A stretch of 64,000 nt of DNA, from NCBI GenBank assembly GCA_037440405.1, contig JBBIUE010000008.1, forward strand, positions 1 through 64,000, read 5' to 3'. The translations under genes were made by a program, and so were the position numbers. Under the pieces are notes generated by a model. The model searched no databases and was not told the origin of the DNA. It was given only the letters and a program-made list of their open reading frames with translations. The DNA is from JANMGV01 sp037440405 (lineage in GTDB: Bacteria; Planctomycetota; Planctomycetia; Pirellulales; Pirellulaceae). Numbering within the stretch: position 1 is the first letter of the stretch; each line of letters starts with the position of its first letter. Shown here piece after piece: positions 8,278 to 17,484 of the stretch.

Positions 8278-9231
8278 ATGTCGATCGAAATGCCAGCGAT
8301 TCCTAGCTCATGGCAACGCCGCCACCTGCTGGACCTCGAATCCCTTTCTGCGGACGAATTGATCTTCATCCTCGACGTCGCTGAGAAATTGCAGTCAGAA
8401 ACACAGGGTGGGAAGAACAAGCTCGACATTTTGCGAGGCAGGACGATTGCCAATCTTTTCTTTGAGAACAGCACCAGAACGCGGAACAGTTTTTCATTGG
8501 CAGCCAAGCGGCTCGGTGCGGACACGGTTGAGTTCAGTTCGAGTGGATCGAGCGTCTCGAAAGGAGAGACGTTCATCGACACCGCGAAGACGATTGAAGC
8601 GATGGGAGTCGATGCTGTTGTGGTCCGGCACGCGACTCCGGGCACGCCGCATTTGCTGGCTCGGCATTTGAATTGCTGCATTGTCAATGCAGGCGACGGG
8701 CCACACGAGCATCCGACCCAGGGATTGCTCGATATCCTGACGATTCGCCAAAAGCGCAAGCAGATCGAAGGATTGACGGTCGCTTTGGTAGGCGACATCG
8801 CGCATAGTCGCACTGCCCGATCAAATATCTGGGGACTCAAGAAGCTGGGTGCTCATGTCATCGTTTGTGGACCAGCGACTTTGGTCAGCAAGAATTGGGA
8901 GCGTTTGGGGGTGGAAGTCGCGCACAATCTCGACAGCATCTTACACCGGTGCGACGTCCTCAACTTACTTCGCATCCAGTTCGAACGTCAAGCGACTCGG
9001 CCCTTTCCGTCCGTCCACGAGTATGCGCTGCTGTATGCGATGACCAAGGAGCGACTGAGCAAAAGCAAACCGGACATCTTGATTATGGCCCCTGGCCCTA
9101 TTAACCGCGGAGTCGAGTTGACGCCGGATGTTGCTGATGGAGCGCATTCCGTCATTCTGCAGCAGGTAACCAATGGCATTGCCATTCGGATGGCGGTCTT
9201 ATGGCTGTTGCTTAGCAGAAAAGGAGCGTAA
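8278..9231 (+). CDS. pyrB: Aspartate carbamoyltransferase catalytic subunit
   Basis: A 317-residue ATCase, the normal length for the catalytic chain. The carbamoyl-phosphate motif is in FFENSTRTRNSF, followed by SVSKGETF, the HATPG segment, HPTQGLLD, and the aspartate-binding MAPGPINRG block near the C-terminus. It joins carbamoyl phosphate and L-aspartate to N-carbamoyl-aspartate in the cytoplasm, the committed step of pyrimidine synthesis. The ATG at 8278 is preceded by GGAG with 6-base spacing; an upstream ATG at 8230 would add 16 unconserved residues. The stop codon directly abuts the next start (dihydroorotase-like gene), as in bacteria where ATCase forms a complex with a dihydroorotase or its inactive homologue. 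Confidence 0.95.
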   Translation: MSIEMPAIPSSWQRRHLLDLESLSADELIFILDVAEKLQSETQGGKNKLDILRGRTIANLFFENSTRTRNSFSLAAKRLGADTVEFSSSGSSVSKGETFIDTAKTIEAMGVDAVVVRHATPGTPHLLARHLNCCIVNAGDGPHEHPTQGLLDILTIRQKRKQIEGLTVALVGDIAHSRTARSNIWGLKKLGAHVIVCGPATLVSKNWERLGVEVAHNLDSILHRCDVLNLLRIQFERQATRPFPSVHEYALLYAMTKERLSKSKPDILIMAPGPINRGVELTPDVADGAHSVILQQVTNGIAIRMAVLWLLLSRKGA

Positions 9232-10548
9232 ATGATCGAGCGTGGGGAGGTGAATTCGTGGCTGATCGAGCATGGACGCCTCATTGATCCGGCGAACAAC
9301 ATCGACCAAGTTGGTCGGCTGCTCATTGTTGACGGCCGCATTGCAGCGATCGACCCCTCCGACGGTGATATCCCTCCCGACGTTCAGCGCTGCGATGCGC
9401 GCAATCAAATCGTGGCACCGGGATTGATCGAGATGGGAGCGGATTTGGGAGAACCAGGGCGAGAGGAGGATGAGACCCTGGCGGCGGGATGCATGGCCGC
9501 CTTGGCGGGAGGTTTCACGTCGGTTGCCTGTTCGGCGAACACGGAGCCCGCCGTGGACACCGCAGCAGGAGTTCAATTTATCCTGCAAAAATCGTCGCAG
9601 TTGAATCTGTGTAAGGTCTTCCCCATTGGTTGCCTTAGCAAACAGCGCCGTGGTGAACAACTTTCTGAAATCGGTGCGTTGGTCGAAGCGGGAGTCATTG
9701 CGCTGAGTGACTTGCCGGACGCGATCGAGAATACCGCTTTGTTGCGACGGGCACTCGAATACTGCACGATGTTTGACCGACCGATCCTGGATCATCCGGA
9801 GATCATGTCGCTCAGTCGCGGCGGCGTCATGCATGAGGGTTTGACTCAACTCGTTCTTGGTCTGTCTCCCATGCCCGCAGAGGCAGAGGACTTAGCGACG
9901 GCCCGCGACTTACGGTTAGTCGAAGCAACGGGAGGACGGCTTCACCTGATGTGCGTTTCGACGCAGGGTAGCGTGGATATCTGCCGTCGAGCTCGGGCCA
10001 GAGGCCTACCCTTCACCGTCGGTATCTATCCCGCTAATTTCCACTTGAGTGATGATTTGCTTAGGAACTTCGATTCCCGCTGCAAAGTGAATCCGCCCTT
10101 TCGGTCTTCCGAGCACATCGAAGCGTGTCTTGCGGCCTTGGCCGATGGCACCATCGATGTCATATCGAGCGGACATCGCCCCATGGCATCGGAAAAGAAG
10201 TTGCAAGAATTGGACGCCGCTCCCTTTGGAATGATCTCGCTGGAAACGACTCTAGCGGCGGTGATCACTCACCTGGTTCGACCAGGAATCCTGAGCTGGC
10301 TCGATGCCATTCGAAAGCTGACGGTTGGGCCCGCGAAGGTATTAGGATTGAAGTCGGGAACTCTGAGTATCGGAGCCAATGCCGATGTCGTCGTCATCGA
10401 TCCGGAGATCGCCTGGAATCCCGATCCAGAAACTCTGTTTTCAAAAGCCTCAAATACGCCCCTGGCTGGGGACACGATGTACGGACAAGCGGTGTTGACG
10501 TTCGTCGACGGAGTTTGTCGATTCAGCCGGTCGGTGGAAGTTGTTTGA
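9232..10548 (+). CDS. Dihydroorotase-like protein, metal ligands lost (pseudo-dihydroorotase)
   Basis: A 438-residue amidohydrolase of the PyrC class I length, starting directly after the pyrB stop with AAGGAG 6 bases upstream. Fold landmarks are kept: WLIEHGRLIDP, VAPGLIEM, KVNPPFR, and the C-terminal VVVIDPE. However, the catalytic motif PGLxDxHxHxREPG reads PGLIEMGADLGEPG, so both metal histidines (residues 69 and 71) and the substrate arginine (73) are Gly, Asp and Gly. The HVST motif is CVST, and the TDHAPH motif with the catalytic aspartate is SGHRPM. It is therefore very unlikely to be a hydrolase. Inactive dihydroorotases paired with ATCase (PyrC') are known in Pseudomonas and serve as structural partners; that role is inferred here. 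An active pyrC should lie elsewhere. Confidence 0.85.
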   Translation: MIERGEVNSWLIEHGRLIDPANNIDQVGRLLIVDGRIAAIDPSDGDIPPDVQRCDARNQIVAPGLIEMGADLGEPGREEDETLAAGCMAALAGGFTSVACSANTEPAVDTAAGVQFILQKSSQLNLCKVFPIGCLSKQRRGEQLSEIGALVEAGVIALSDLPDAIENTALLRRALEYCTMFDRPILDHPEIMSLSRGGVMHEGLTQLVLGLSPMPAEAEDLATARDLRLVEATGGRLHLMCVSTQGSVDICRRARARGLPFTVGIYPANFHLSDDLLRNFDSRCKVNPPFRSSEHIEACLAALADGTIDVISSGHRPMASEKKLQELDAAPFGMISLETTLAAVITHLVRPGILSWLDAIRKLTVGPAKVLGLKSGTLSIGANADVVVIDPEIAWNPDPETLFSKASNTPLAGDTMYGQAVLTFVDGVCRFSRSVEVV

Positions 10549-11554
10549 GGTGTTGATAAGCGAGCGGAGTCACGCATCGACCTCGCGACGTTCGAATGAT
10601 GAACTCGCTGCGCAGCAAAAAAGGTTCGACTTCATCTTCCAACGTATCGCTGGAAACACTCATCGTATGCGCGATGGCTTCGATACCTGCTGGACCACCT
10701 CCAAAAACGCGAATGAGCGTTTCCATATAGCGACGATCTTGCCGATCGAGCCCTCGGTCATCGATCCCGGTCATGGTCAGCGCTTGCTTCGTCACGACGA
10801 GCGAGATATGGCCATCGGAGCGGCTCGTAGCGTAATCGCGAACCCAAAGTAGCCGATTGTTCGCGACGCGCGGAGTACCCCGTGAACGCAGAGCGATTTC
10901 ATGGGCAGCGTCTTGGTCGATGGAGACTCGAAGTTTCCCGGCACTGCGGAGAATAATCTGAACAAGTTCGTCAACGGTATAGTAACCGAGGTGCTGTCGG
11001 ATTTGAAAACGATCTCGTAAAGGGCCACTAAGCATACCAGCGCGAGTGGTGGCCCCAATCAATGTGAATGGTTTCAGGGACAAGTTGAGCGTTCGGGCGT
11101 TCACCCCCTCCCCCAAAACAATATCAATTCGAAAATCTTCCATCGCAGTATACAGGTACTCCTCGACGGCCTTGGGAAGCCGATGAATCTCATCGATGAA
11201 GAGGACCGAGTTTTCTTCGAGGTTGGTCAGGTAGGGGATGAGTTCCTTGGGAGCTTTGAGGCCGGGCCCGCTCGCCATTTGGATGCTGACCCCCATCTCG
11301 CGAGGAACACACATCGCAAAGGTCGTTTTCCCGAGCCCTGGCGGACCATCAAATAAGATGTGCCCCACCGGTTCCTTTCGGCGCCGAGCCGCCTCCATGG
11401 CAATTGACAAGACTTCGGCCACTTCGCGTTGTCCCACCATCTCCGAAATGGTGCGGGGGCGGAGAATGGACTCGTTCTCTTCGCGAATCGTCTCCGAGGG
11501 CGAATCGTTTGCTTCCGGGTCTGAATCGGAGAGAATCCTTTCGCGTGCCATCAT
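10523..11554 (-). CDS. ruvB: Holliday junction branch migration ATPase RuvB
   Basis: A 343-residue RuvB, full length. Order: N-terminal LRPRTISEMVGQ, Walker A GPPGLGKTT, Walker B LFIDEIHRLP, the GATTRAG sensor, the arginine-finger region GPLRDRF, and the C-terminal winged helix ending with RGRCVTPLAYQHL. The sensor-2 segment reads GTPRVANNRLLWVRDYA, with an extra Asn compared with the common GTPRIANRLLRRVRDYA. It drives branch migration with RuvA at Holliday junctions. No ruvA or ruvC is adjacent. Its last 26 bases overlap the end of the dihydroorotase-like gene on the opposite strand. Two adjacent ATGs are possible starts. Confidence 0.95.
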   Translation of the reverse strand: MMARERILSDSDPEANDSPSETIREENESILRPRTISEMVGQREVAEVLSIAMEAARRRKEPVGHILFDGPPGLGKTTFAMCVPREMGVSIQMASGPGLKAPKELIPYLTNLEENSVLFIDEIHRLPKAVEEYLYTAMEDFRIDIVLGEGVNARTLNLSLKPFTLIGATTRAGMLSGPLRDRFQIRQHLGYYTVDELVQIILRSAGKLRVSIDQDAAHEIALRSRGTPRVANNRLLWVRDYATSRSDGHISLVVTKQALTMTGIDDRGLDRQDRRYMETLIRVFGGGPAGIEAIAHTMSVSSDTLEDEVEPFLLRSEFIIRTSRGRCVTPLAYQHLKQLPPTG

Positions 11555-11608
11555 TCCATCTCGATCTGAAGATTGCTTGCCCTAACTGCATCCCACGATG
11601 GTGTTGCT

Positions 11609-13036
11609 TCATCCAATGTCATCGACGTCGATCCCGTAGCGTCGCATCTTTTCTCGCAGCGTTGCTCGGTGCATACCCAGCCGCTGAGCCGCCGCAGCTC
11701 GGCTGCCTTTCGATGCTTCGATGACTCCGCGAATCAGGACCGGTTCGACTTCGGCGAGGAATCGATCGAACAATCCATCCTCGGAGTTGCCAGTATCTCC
11801 CTCTAACTGCCGCTTCAACCATAGTTGTACCATATCGGTTAGCGTCACGGTGCGCTCGACCGTTCCAGCGGCAGCCGTCGTCAACTGTTGAGCTTCGGGG
11901 AGATGCTGTGGGAGAATCGTTTGGCCGCGAGCCAGCACGGCGGAATGCTCCAGAGCATTTCGCAATTCTCGGACGTTTCCCCGCCATGGCCGGGATCGAA
12001 GTTCGTTGAGCGTTTCTGGGTCGATGGCGGAGCGTGGATTCGGATAGCTTAGCTTGGTCAGAAAATACTCGCATAAGAGAGGAATATCTTCGAGTCGCTC
12101 ACGGAGTGGCGGCAAGCGAATTTCGAACACAGCCAATCGGAAATAAAGGTCTTCGCGGAACTGTTGCGAGGTCACCCTGGGCCGCAGGTCATAACTCGTT
12201 GCCGCCAAAACGCGCACATCGCATTCGCGTCCACGAATATCACCCAGCGGCGTATACTCCCGTTGTTCGAGAAGGCGCAGCAGTTTCAATTGGACGGGGA
12301 GAGGCAATTCACCGACTTCGTCGAGCAAAATGGTCCCTCCGACGCTGGCAGCGAACATGCCCTCACGAGCTTCGGTCGAACCGGACACGGCCCCGCGAGC
12401 GTACCCGAACAGTTCGATTTCAATTTGCGTTGGATTGATGGCAGGTAATGTGATGGGGACGTAAGGCCGACTGCGCCGCATGCTGTTTTCGTGAATGGCA
12501 GCTGCCACCAACTCTTTGCCCGTTCCCGTCTCTCCCACAATGAGGACAGGTAGGTCATTCCGAGCCGCAAGAGCGATCTTCTTGAAAACATTCTGCATCG
12601 GCTCGGAGCGTCCAACTAGCGTCGAGCGATGAAGTGCAGAAGGATCAGACACCGCAGCATCTTCTGCAGTGCTCCCGCGGCGAGCAAGCGCATCGCGAAT
12701 AACCTCAGCCGCATGGTCCAGATCAAAAGGTTTGGTCAAGTATTCCGTGACTTCGTTTTGAACCGCTTCAATCGCCGTTTCCAGATCTCCGAACGCGGTA
12801 ATGAGGACGATCGGAATCGCTCCTAGCTTGCTGCGAATCTGCGGTATGGCTTGGAGCCCGCTCATGCCCGGAAGCCGAACATCCAGGATCATGGCGTCGA
12901 TCGCTTCCACGTCGATAACCTGGAGAGCGTTCTCGGCATTCGAGACGGTAATCACGTCGTGCCCTTCGGCTCGAAGCAGCCTCTCCAAACTCCAGCAGAT
13001 GGAGGGTTCATCGTCGACGACCAAAACTCGGCTCAT
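11609..13036 (-). CDS. NtrC-family response regulator with atypical GAFTGA loop
   Basis: A 475-residue protein with three domains. The receiver (residues 1-120) has DD at 8-9, phospho-acceptor Asp52 and Lys102. The AAA+ domain (about 138-370) has VGRSEPMQ, Walker A GETGTGKE (168-175), Walker B LLDEVGE (238-244) and RPWRGNVREL. The C-terminal Fis-type helix-turn-helix has AAAQRLGMHRATLREKMRRY. The sigma-54 contact loop, normally GAFTGA, reads GAVSGS (215-220), losing the key Phe. It may work with an altered sigma-54 or at sigma-70 promoters. The ATG at 13036 is chosen (GGA 7 bases upstream, usual receiver start); the ATG at 13048 adds four residues. It overlaps or abuts its histidine kinase gene, so the two form a pair. 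Confidence 0.9.
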   Translation of the reverse strand: MSRVLVVDDEPSICWSLERLLRAEGHDVITVSNAENALQVIDVEAIDAMILDVRLPGMSGLQAIPQIRSKLGAIPIVLITAFGDLETAIEAVQNEVTEYLTKPFDLDHAAEVIRDALARRGSTAEDAAVSDPSALHRSTLVGRSEPMQNVFKKIALAARNDLPVLIVGETGTGKELVAAAIHENSMRRSRPYVPITLPAINPTQIEIELFGYARGAVSGSTEAREGMFAASVGGTILLDEVGELPLPVQLKLLRLLEQREYTPLGDIRGRECDVRVLAATSYDLRPRVTSQQFREDLYFRLAVFEIRLPPLRERLEDIPLLCEYFLTKLSYPNPRSAIDPETLNELRSRPWRGNVRELRNALEHSAVLARGQTILPQHLPEAQQLTTAAAGTVERTVTLTDMVQLWLKRQLEGDTGNSEDGLFDRFLAEVEPVLIRGVIEASKGSRAAAAQRLGMHRATLREKMRRYGIDVDDIG

Positions 13037-13040
13037 AAAG

Positions 13041-14438
13041 CTATCCAACGGTTTCTAAAGCGTGGTGGGCGGGAATAGTTAATGAGAAAACAGTCCAACC
13101 ATCACGGCGTTGCCATTGGATTGAGCCCTGGACCCGATCCGCCGTCTGACGAACAAGGGCTAGGCCCAAACCCACCCCTTCTGCCTTGGAAGTGACGAAT
13201 GGCTCAAACATTCGATCTTGGACTGCAGCGCTTGGTCCAGGACCGTTGTCCCAAACTTCCAACTCCAGTTTGTCATTTTCGAGTCGCGATTGCAATTTCA
13301 CGATACCTCGGTTTCCAGCAGCTTGGACGGCGTTCATCATCAAATTGAGGATGGCAGATCGAACCAATTCCTGGCTTGGGATTTCGATCGGGTCGGTTTC
13401 CGAGGATCGTTGAATTTCCATGGTTACATGATGATGGACAGCGGTGGGGCTGACTAGTCCCGACACATCTTCGAGAATTTCGCCCAAACTAGCTCGACTA
13501 GTTTCCGAGACTCGATTGGATGCCACCTGCATCCAACGCTGCAATTGATCCTCTGCCAAGCGGAGTTGTCGGGTGGCAACATCGCTCGCTTCCTGATCGC
13601 CGGACTTACAGGTTCTCGCGTGCCATTGCACGGCTAGTCGTGCGCCGGTCAATGTATTGCGAAGATCGTGCGCCAATCCGCTGGCAAGTTGATGGACCAG
13701 TCGCTCGCGTTCCGTCGCATGGATGCGGCGCTCCAGTGTTTTCAGTTCGTTCGCCATGTGATTGACACTTGAAGCTAATTTGGAGAGCTCATCTTTAGGG
13801 CCAGCAACCAGAATGGTGTCATATTCGCCTTGTGCAATTCGGCGAACTTGCTCTTGGACATCGCGCACCCGCTGAACCGTTCTAGCGGATAGGGCCCAGG
13901 CAACTAGGCCCAATCCAATGGCGGTTAACGCTCCCGTGATCAGAGGCAAAGTGGCGGCTTGTCGCTCATTCTTTCTCAGGGCTTCAGCGCGAACAAGAAT
14001 CCCTAGCCACTTCGGCATGTCCTCCGATTCTTGGAAGGTTGGAGGATGGCAACGAATCCACGCCGCATGATACGATGTCTTGGTCGCAAGTCGAAAGTTA
14101 TGCATCAGCAATGGAACTTCGCTGGCAGGAAGCAATCTTGGTGGCAAATAGACATTGCCCAGCATCACGGAATCATCTGTCGAAGCAATGACACGAGCCC
14201 GTCCGTCGAGCAACACTGCATCCGCATCGGCAAGTTTCGCCACCTTTCGCAATATGTGGATATTGAGGGGAAAGTTCGGATGGTTAATCACCGATGCGAT
14301 TTCCCGCAACCTCGTCTCCACATCTTTTCGCGTTTGGCCAATGGCTGACCACCAAGCCCATCCCGTGACCACGGCAACTGACAATAGTGCCGTCCCAATG
14401 AACGCAATAAACCACTGATTTCGCAGAGACTCTCTCAT
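13041..14438 (-). CDS. Membrane sensor histidine kinase
   Basis: A 465-residue kinase with transmembrane helices at about residues 8-32 and 162-184 that flank a periplasmic sensor of about 130 residues. A HAMP linker (about 185-235) follows, then the H-box LASGLAHDLRNTL with His257, the N-box LNLMMNAVQAAGN, the G1 box VWDNGPGP, and the VGLGLALVRQ G2 box. It autophosphorylates on His257 and should pass the phosphate to Asp52 of the NtrC-type regulator encoded directly downstream, whose start lies at the end of this gene. The ligand is unknown; the periplasmic domain matches no family I can name. Confidence 0.9.
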   Translation of the reverse strand: MRESLRNQWFIAFIGTALLSVAVVTGWAWWSAIGQTRKDVETRLREIASVINHPNFPLNIHILRKVAKLADADAVLLDGRARVIASTDDSVMLGNVYLPPRLLPASEVPLLMHNFRLATKTSYHAAWIRCHPPTFQESEDMPKWLGILVRAEALRKNERQAATLPLITGALTAIGLGLVAWALSARTVQRVRDVQEQVRRIAQGEYDTILVAGPKDELSKLASSVNHMANELKTLERRIHATERERLVHQLASGLAHDLRNTLTGARLAVQWHARTCKSGDQEASDVATRQLRLAEDQLQRWMQVASNRVSETSRASLGEILEDVSGLVSPTAVHHHVTMEIQRSSETDPIEIPSQELVRSAILNLMMNAVQAAGNRGIVKLQSRLENDKLELEVWDNGPGPSAAVQDRMFEPFVTSKAEGVGLGLALVRQTADRVQGSIQWQRRDGWTVFSLTIPAHHALETVG

Positions 14439-14808
14439 TGCTTGTTTGTTGATCCGTGGTTCCTTGACACCTCTGAAGGCGCACTTTCTGTGAATTTTGA
14501 TTCTAATCTCTTTGTTGACATCATTGAAGCATGTGGTCTACTCTTAAAAGGATTGGGTCGCAGTTGTGCCTCTTCGAGCCAACCGCGCGTTAGCCAGCCA
14601 TTCGATAGCCAGCCAATCGCTTTATCCGAAGTTCGATTGATTAGGGATACCGATGAGCTGCACACCTGCCACCGTTTCATTTTCGTTAACGCTCTTTGTA
14701 GAAGTCGAGCTTGCAATCTATTGGTTCGTTTTCAGGAATGGGAAGGCTTCAATTCTTGCGGCAGACGAAGCAAACAGTAGAGATTTTGAACCCCGACGTT
14801 AGAGGCAC
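14439..14808. other. Divergent intergenic region (histidine kinase / DUF1559 gene)
   Basis: 370 bases between divergent genes. TTGACA at 14515-14520 has only a weak -10 candidate (TACTCT at 14539-14544, 18-base spacer) on the plus strand. No TGGCAC-N5-TTGC sigma-54 element was seen on either strand. No gene is supported. Confidence 0.4.
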
Positions 14809-15864
14809 ATGTTTATGAGTTTCGAAGCAATTCAGTGTAGACGCTTGTTTTCTTCACATCCAAGTCGTCGCGACGGTTTCAGCCTGGTCGAGCTGCTGGT
14901 TGTCATCGCCATCATTGGCATCATGGTTGGGCTGCTTCTGCCGGCCGTTCAGGGGGCTCGCGAAGCCTCGCGCCGCGTCCACTGTTCGAACAATCTACAC
15001 CAACTTTCCCTTGCGGTGGCAAATTACGAGAGCGCCTTTCGATGCCTGCCAGCAGGGTGTGTGGTGAACTACCATTGGCCGAATCAATCCAACAATCTTT
15101 CTTGGGGAGTCCACGGCCGAATTCTTCCCTACATTGAGCTTCAGAATCTTTCGGTATCGATCAAATTGGAAGCTGCATGGGATTTTCAACAGTCGATCCA
15201 CAAGGTGAAAATACCCCAGTTCGCTTGCCCGAGCGATATCAAGTCCGATCGCGTTCGCGACCCAGGCGGAGGCAAGCCGTTTTTGTACCCGACGAGTTAT
15301 GGCTTCAACTACGGACCTTGGTACGTTTTTGATCCGGTAACCAAGATTCCAGGCGAAGGATTGTTCTTTCCCAATAGCTTCCTCCGTTTATCTCAAATCA
15401 CCGATGGCATGTCGAGCACACTGCTCGTATCTGAAGTGAAGGCGTGGACTCCTTATTTCCGAAACGGAGGAGCGGCAACCGATCACGCTCCAAACACCGT
15501 GGCGGAACTGGCGGCGATTGCAACAAGTGGAACCGACTTCAAGGACACCGCTCACACGGAATGGCCAGATGGTCGCGTTCACCATACCGGGTTCACCACC
15601 ACGTTCCCTCCGAATACACGCGTTGCCATGATGTTCATCGGCCGGTTACTGGACTGCGATTACAACTCCTGGCAGGAAGGGAGAAATGGGGAGCAGGGAC
15701 GGCCGACCTATGCCGCGATTACCGCTCGCAGTTACCATACCGGATTGGTTCACGCAGCTCTTGCTGATGGAAGTATTCGATCGTTTTCGAATGCGACTCA
15801 CATGACAACTTGGCGCGCATTAGGCTCGCGCGAAGGGGGCGAAGTGATTCCGACTTCCGACTAA
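14809..15864 (+). CDS. DUF1559 pilin-like protein
   Basis: A 351-residue protein. The pseudopilin N-terminus is textbook: basic lead of about 24 residues, GFSLVELLVVIAIIGIMVGL with Glu at +5, then LLPAVQGAREASRRVHC, where the Cys and following SNNLHQL are typical for this family. The C-terminal signature is ARSYHTGLVHAALADGSIRS, where the usual HxGGV is HTGLV. It is expected to be cleaved by a prepilin peptidase and exposed beyond the inner membrane; the role of the large planctomycete DUF1559 group is not known. It is divergent from the two-component pair and followed at 135 bases by the thioredoxin/PDZ gene. ATG 14815 is an alternative start. Confidence 0.9.
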   Translation: MFMSFEAIQCRRLFSSHPSRRDGFSLVELLVVIAIIGIMVGLLLPAVQGAREASRRVHCSNNLHQLSLAVANYESAFRCLPAGCVVNYHWPNQSNNLSWGVHGRILPYIELQNLSVSIKLEAAWDFQQSIHKVKIPQFACPSDIKSDRVRDPGGGKPFLYPTSYGFNYGPWYVFDPVTKIPGEGLFFPNSFLRLSQITDGMSSTLLVSEVKAWTPYFRNGGAATDHAPNTVAELAAIATSGTDFKDTAHTEWPDGRVHHTGFTTTFPPNTRVAMMFIGRLLDCDYNSWQEGRNGEQGRPTYAAITARSYHTGLVHAALADGSIRSFSNATHMTTWRALGSREGGEVIPTSD

Positions 15865-15999
15865 TGCACGTGCAAAGCGAAACGAAACTCGATCCCCGCT
15901 GGTTATCGGATGGACAGCTTGGGCAAACGGGCGGTTCGATTGATGGCGCACCTACCTCGAACCGACGCGGAAATGGAACGACAATATGGAGTTCCGAAC

Positions 16000-17334
16000 A
16001 TGCTTCGACTGGTCACCTGGCACTTGATTTCGCTTTTCGCCTGCCTTCCGGCTTCGGTACTGGGCCAAACTCGAGAAGAAAAAGTCCGCAACGATCTAGC
16101 TCGGTTTCAATTGCTCGACGGTTGGCTCTACAACAACATCGAGCAAGGTTTTCTGGATGCGAAGAAGTCCGGAAAGCCTGTAATGGTGGTGCTGCGATGC
16201 GTTCCCTGCGAGGAGTGCGTCAAGTTAGATGATGACGTGATCGAACAACATCCGACAATCCGTACGCTGCTGGGGCGCTTTGTCCGCGTTCGGCAGATTG
16301 CCACGAATGGTATCGATCTTCGAAAGTTTCAATTCGATTACGATCAATCGTTTACCGTGATGTTCTTCAACGCGGATGGAACGATTTACGGTAGATACGG
16401 AACGAGGTCGCATCGCACCGAATGGGTCAACGATGTATCGGTTGAGGGGCTGGCAAAAGCGATGTCTGCCGTTCTGAAGTTGCATGAGAACTTTGATCAG
16501 GTTCGACCAAGCCTCGCCGCCAAGACGGGCCGAGAACCGCCGGTTCAGCGACCCGAGCAGTTTCCGAACCATGTCGGGCGATTTGCGTCGAAGCTCGACT
16601 ACGAGGGCAAAGTGGATCGATCGTGCATCCATTGCCATCAGGTGGGCGAGTCGCTTCGCGATGTCGTTTTCAAGCGTGATGGTCGCTTGTCGGACGAGCT
16701 GCTCTTTCCCTATCCGCATCCCAAAATCCTGGGGTTGATGATGGACCCGAAGGAAGCAGCGACCATTCGAGACGTCTTGCCTCGGTCGATCGCGGAGCGC
16801 TCCGGTCTACGTCCTGGAGATCGAATCGTCGCCATCGAAGATCAGCCGCCCATTAGTATCGCGGACCTACAATGGGTCTTGCATCACTTACCGAACACGA
16901 GCACGCGATTCCAAGTGCGTATCGACAGAGACAATCAACAGCTCGATCGCTACGTCGATCTTCCGGACGATTGGAAGGCGCTGGATGATCTTTCGTGGCG
17001 AGCAACGACCTGGGAACTACGGCGAATCGCGTTAGGCGGACTCCTCTTGAAGGAGCTTTCGAACGAAGAGCGCGCATCGCTGAGCATACCCAAGAACACG
17101 ATGGCGCTGCGCGTCGAGCATGTCGGTAAGTATCCCCCCCACAACGAAGCCGATAAAGCGGGCGTACAGACAAATGACATTGTGGTGCAATTTCTAGATC
17201 GGTCTGACTTGCTGCGCGAAACGGATGTGATTCGGCATTCACTTCATAACATACGTCCGAATGACGCTATTCGAGTCGAACTATTACGACAGGGTCGAAA
17301 AATTTCAGCGAGCTGGAAGAAACCGAAAAGCTGA
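16000..17334 (+). CDS. Exported thioredoxin-fold / CxxCH / double PDZ protein
   Basis: A 444-residue protein. The ATG at 16000 has a GGAG ribosome site at 8 bases and gives a clean signal peptide (MLRLVTWHLISLFACLPASV then LGQ); an in-frame ATG at 15910 would bury it. After the signal comes a thioredoxin-like domain (about residues 35-160) whose active site is the triple-cysteine VPCEEC preceded by LRC, with VMFFNADG at the cis-Pro side. Then comes CIHCH, a CxxCH heme c site, at about residues 209-213. Two PDZ domains follow (about 245-320 and 345-440), each with a carboxylate-binding GLRPGDRIV-like or AGVQTNDIV-like element. The combination suggests a redox sensor or electron-linked chaperone in the periplasm; that is an inference. 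Related Trx-PDZ proteins are common in Planctomycetes. Confidence 0.75.
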   Translation: MLRLVTWHLISLFACLPASVLGQTREEKVRNDLARFQLLDGWLYNNIEQGFLDAKKSGKPVMVVLRCVPCEECVKLDDDVIEQHPTIRTLLGRFVRVRQIATNGIDLRKFQFDYDQSFTVMFFNADGTIYGRYGTRSHRTEWVNDVSVEGLAKAMSAVLKLHENFDQVRPSLAAKTGREPPVQRPEQFPNHVGRFASKLDYEGKVDRSCIHCHQVGESLRDVVFKRDGRLSDELLFPYPHPKILGLMMDPKEAATIRDVLPRSIAERSGLRPGDRIVAIEDQPPISIADLQWVLHHLPNTSTRFQVRIDRDNQQLDRYVDLPDDWKALDDLSWRATTWELRRIALGGLLLKELSNEERASLSIPKNTMALRVEHVGKYPPHNEADKAGVQTNDIVVQFLDRSDLLRETDVIRHSLHNIRPNDAIRVELLRQGRKISASWKKPKS

Positions 17335-17484
17335 GATGGAATGGATGTGATCGGCAATCCGCCAACAAACTGGGCTGATTGCGCGAACTTGCTAAAATCC
17401 AGGATCGCGATAGCTTGCGAGAATCGCAATCAAACGCGAACCAACATATTTCAGGTATTTCTAAACTTTCATAAGATTTGGAAA

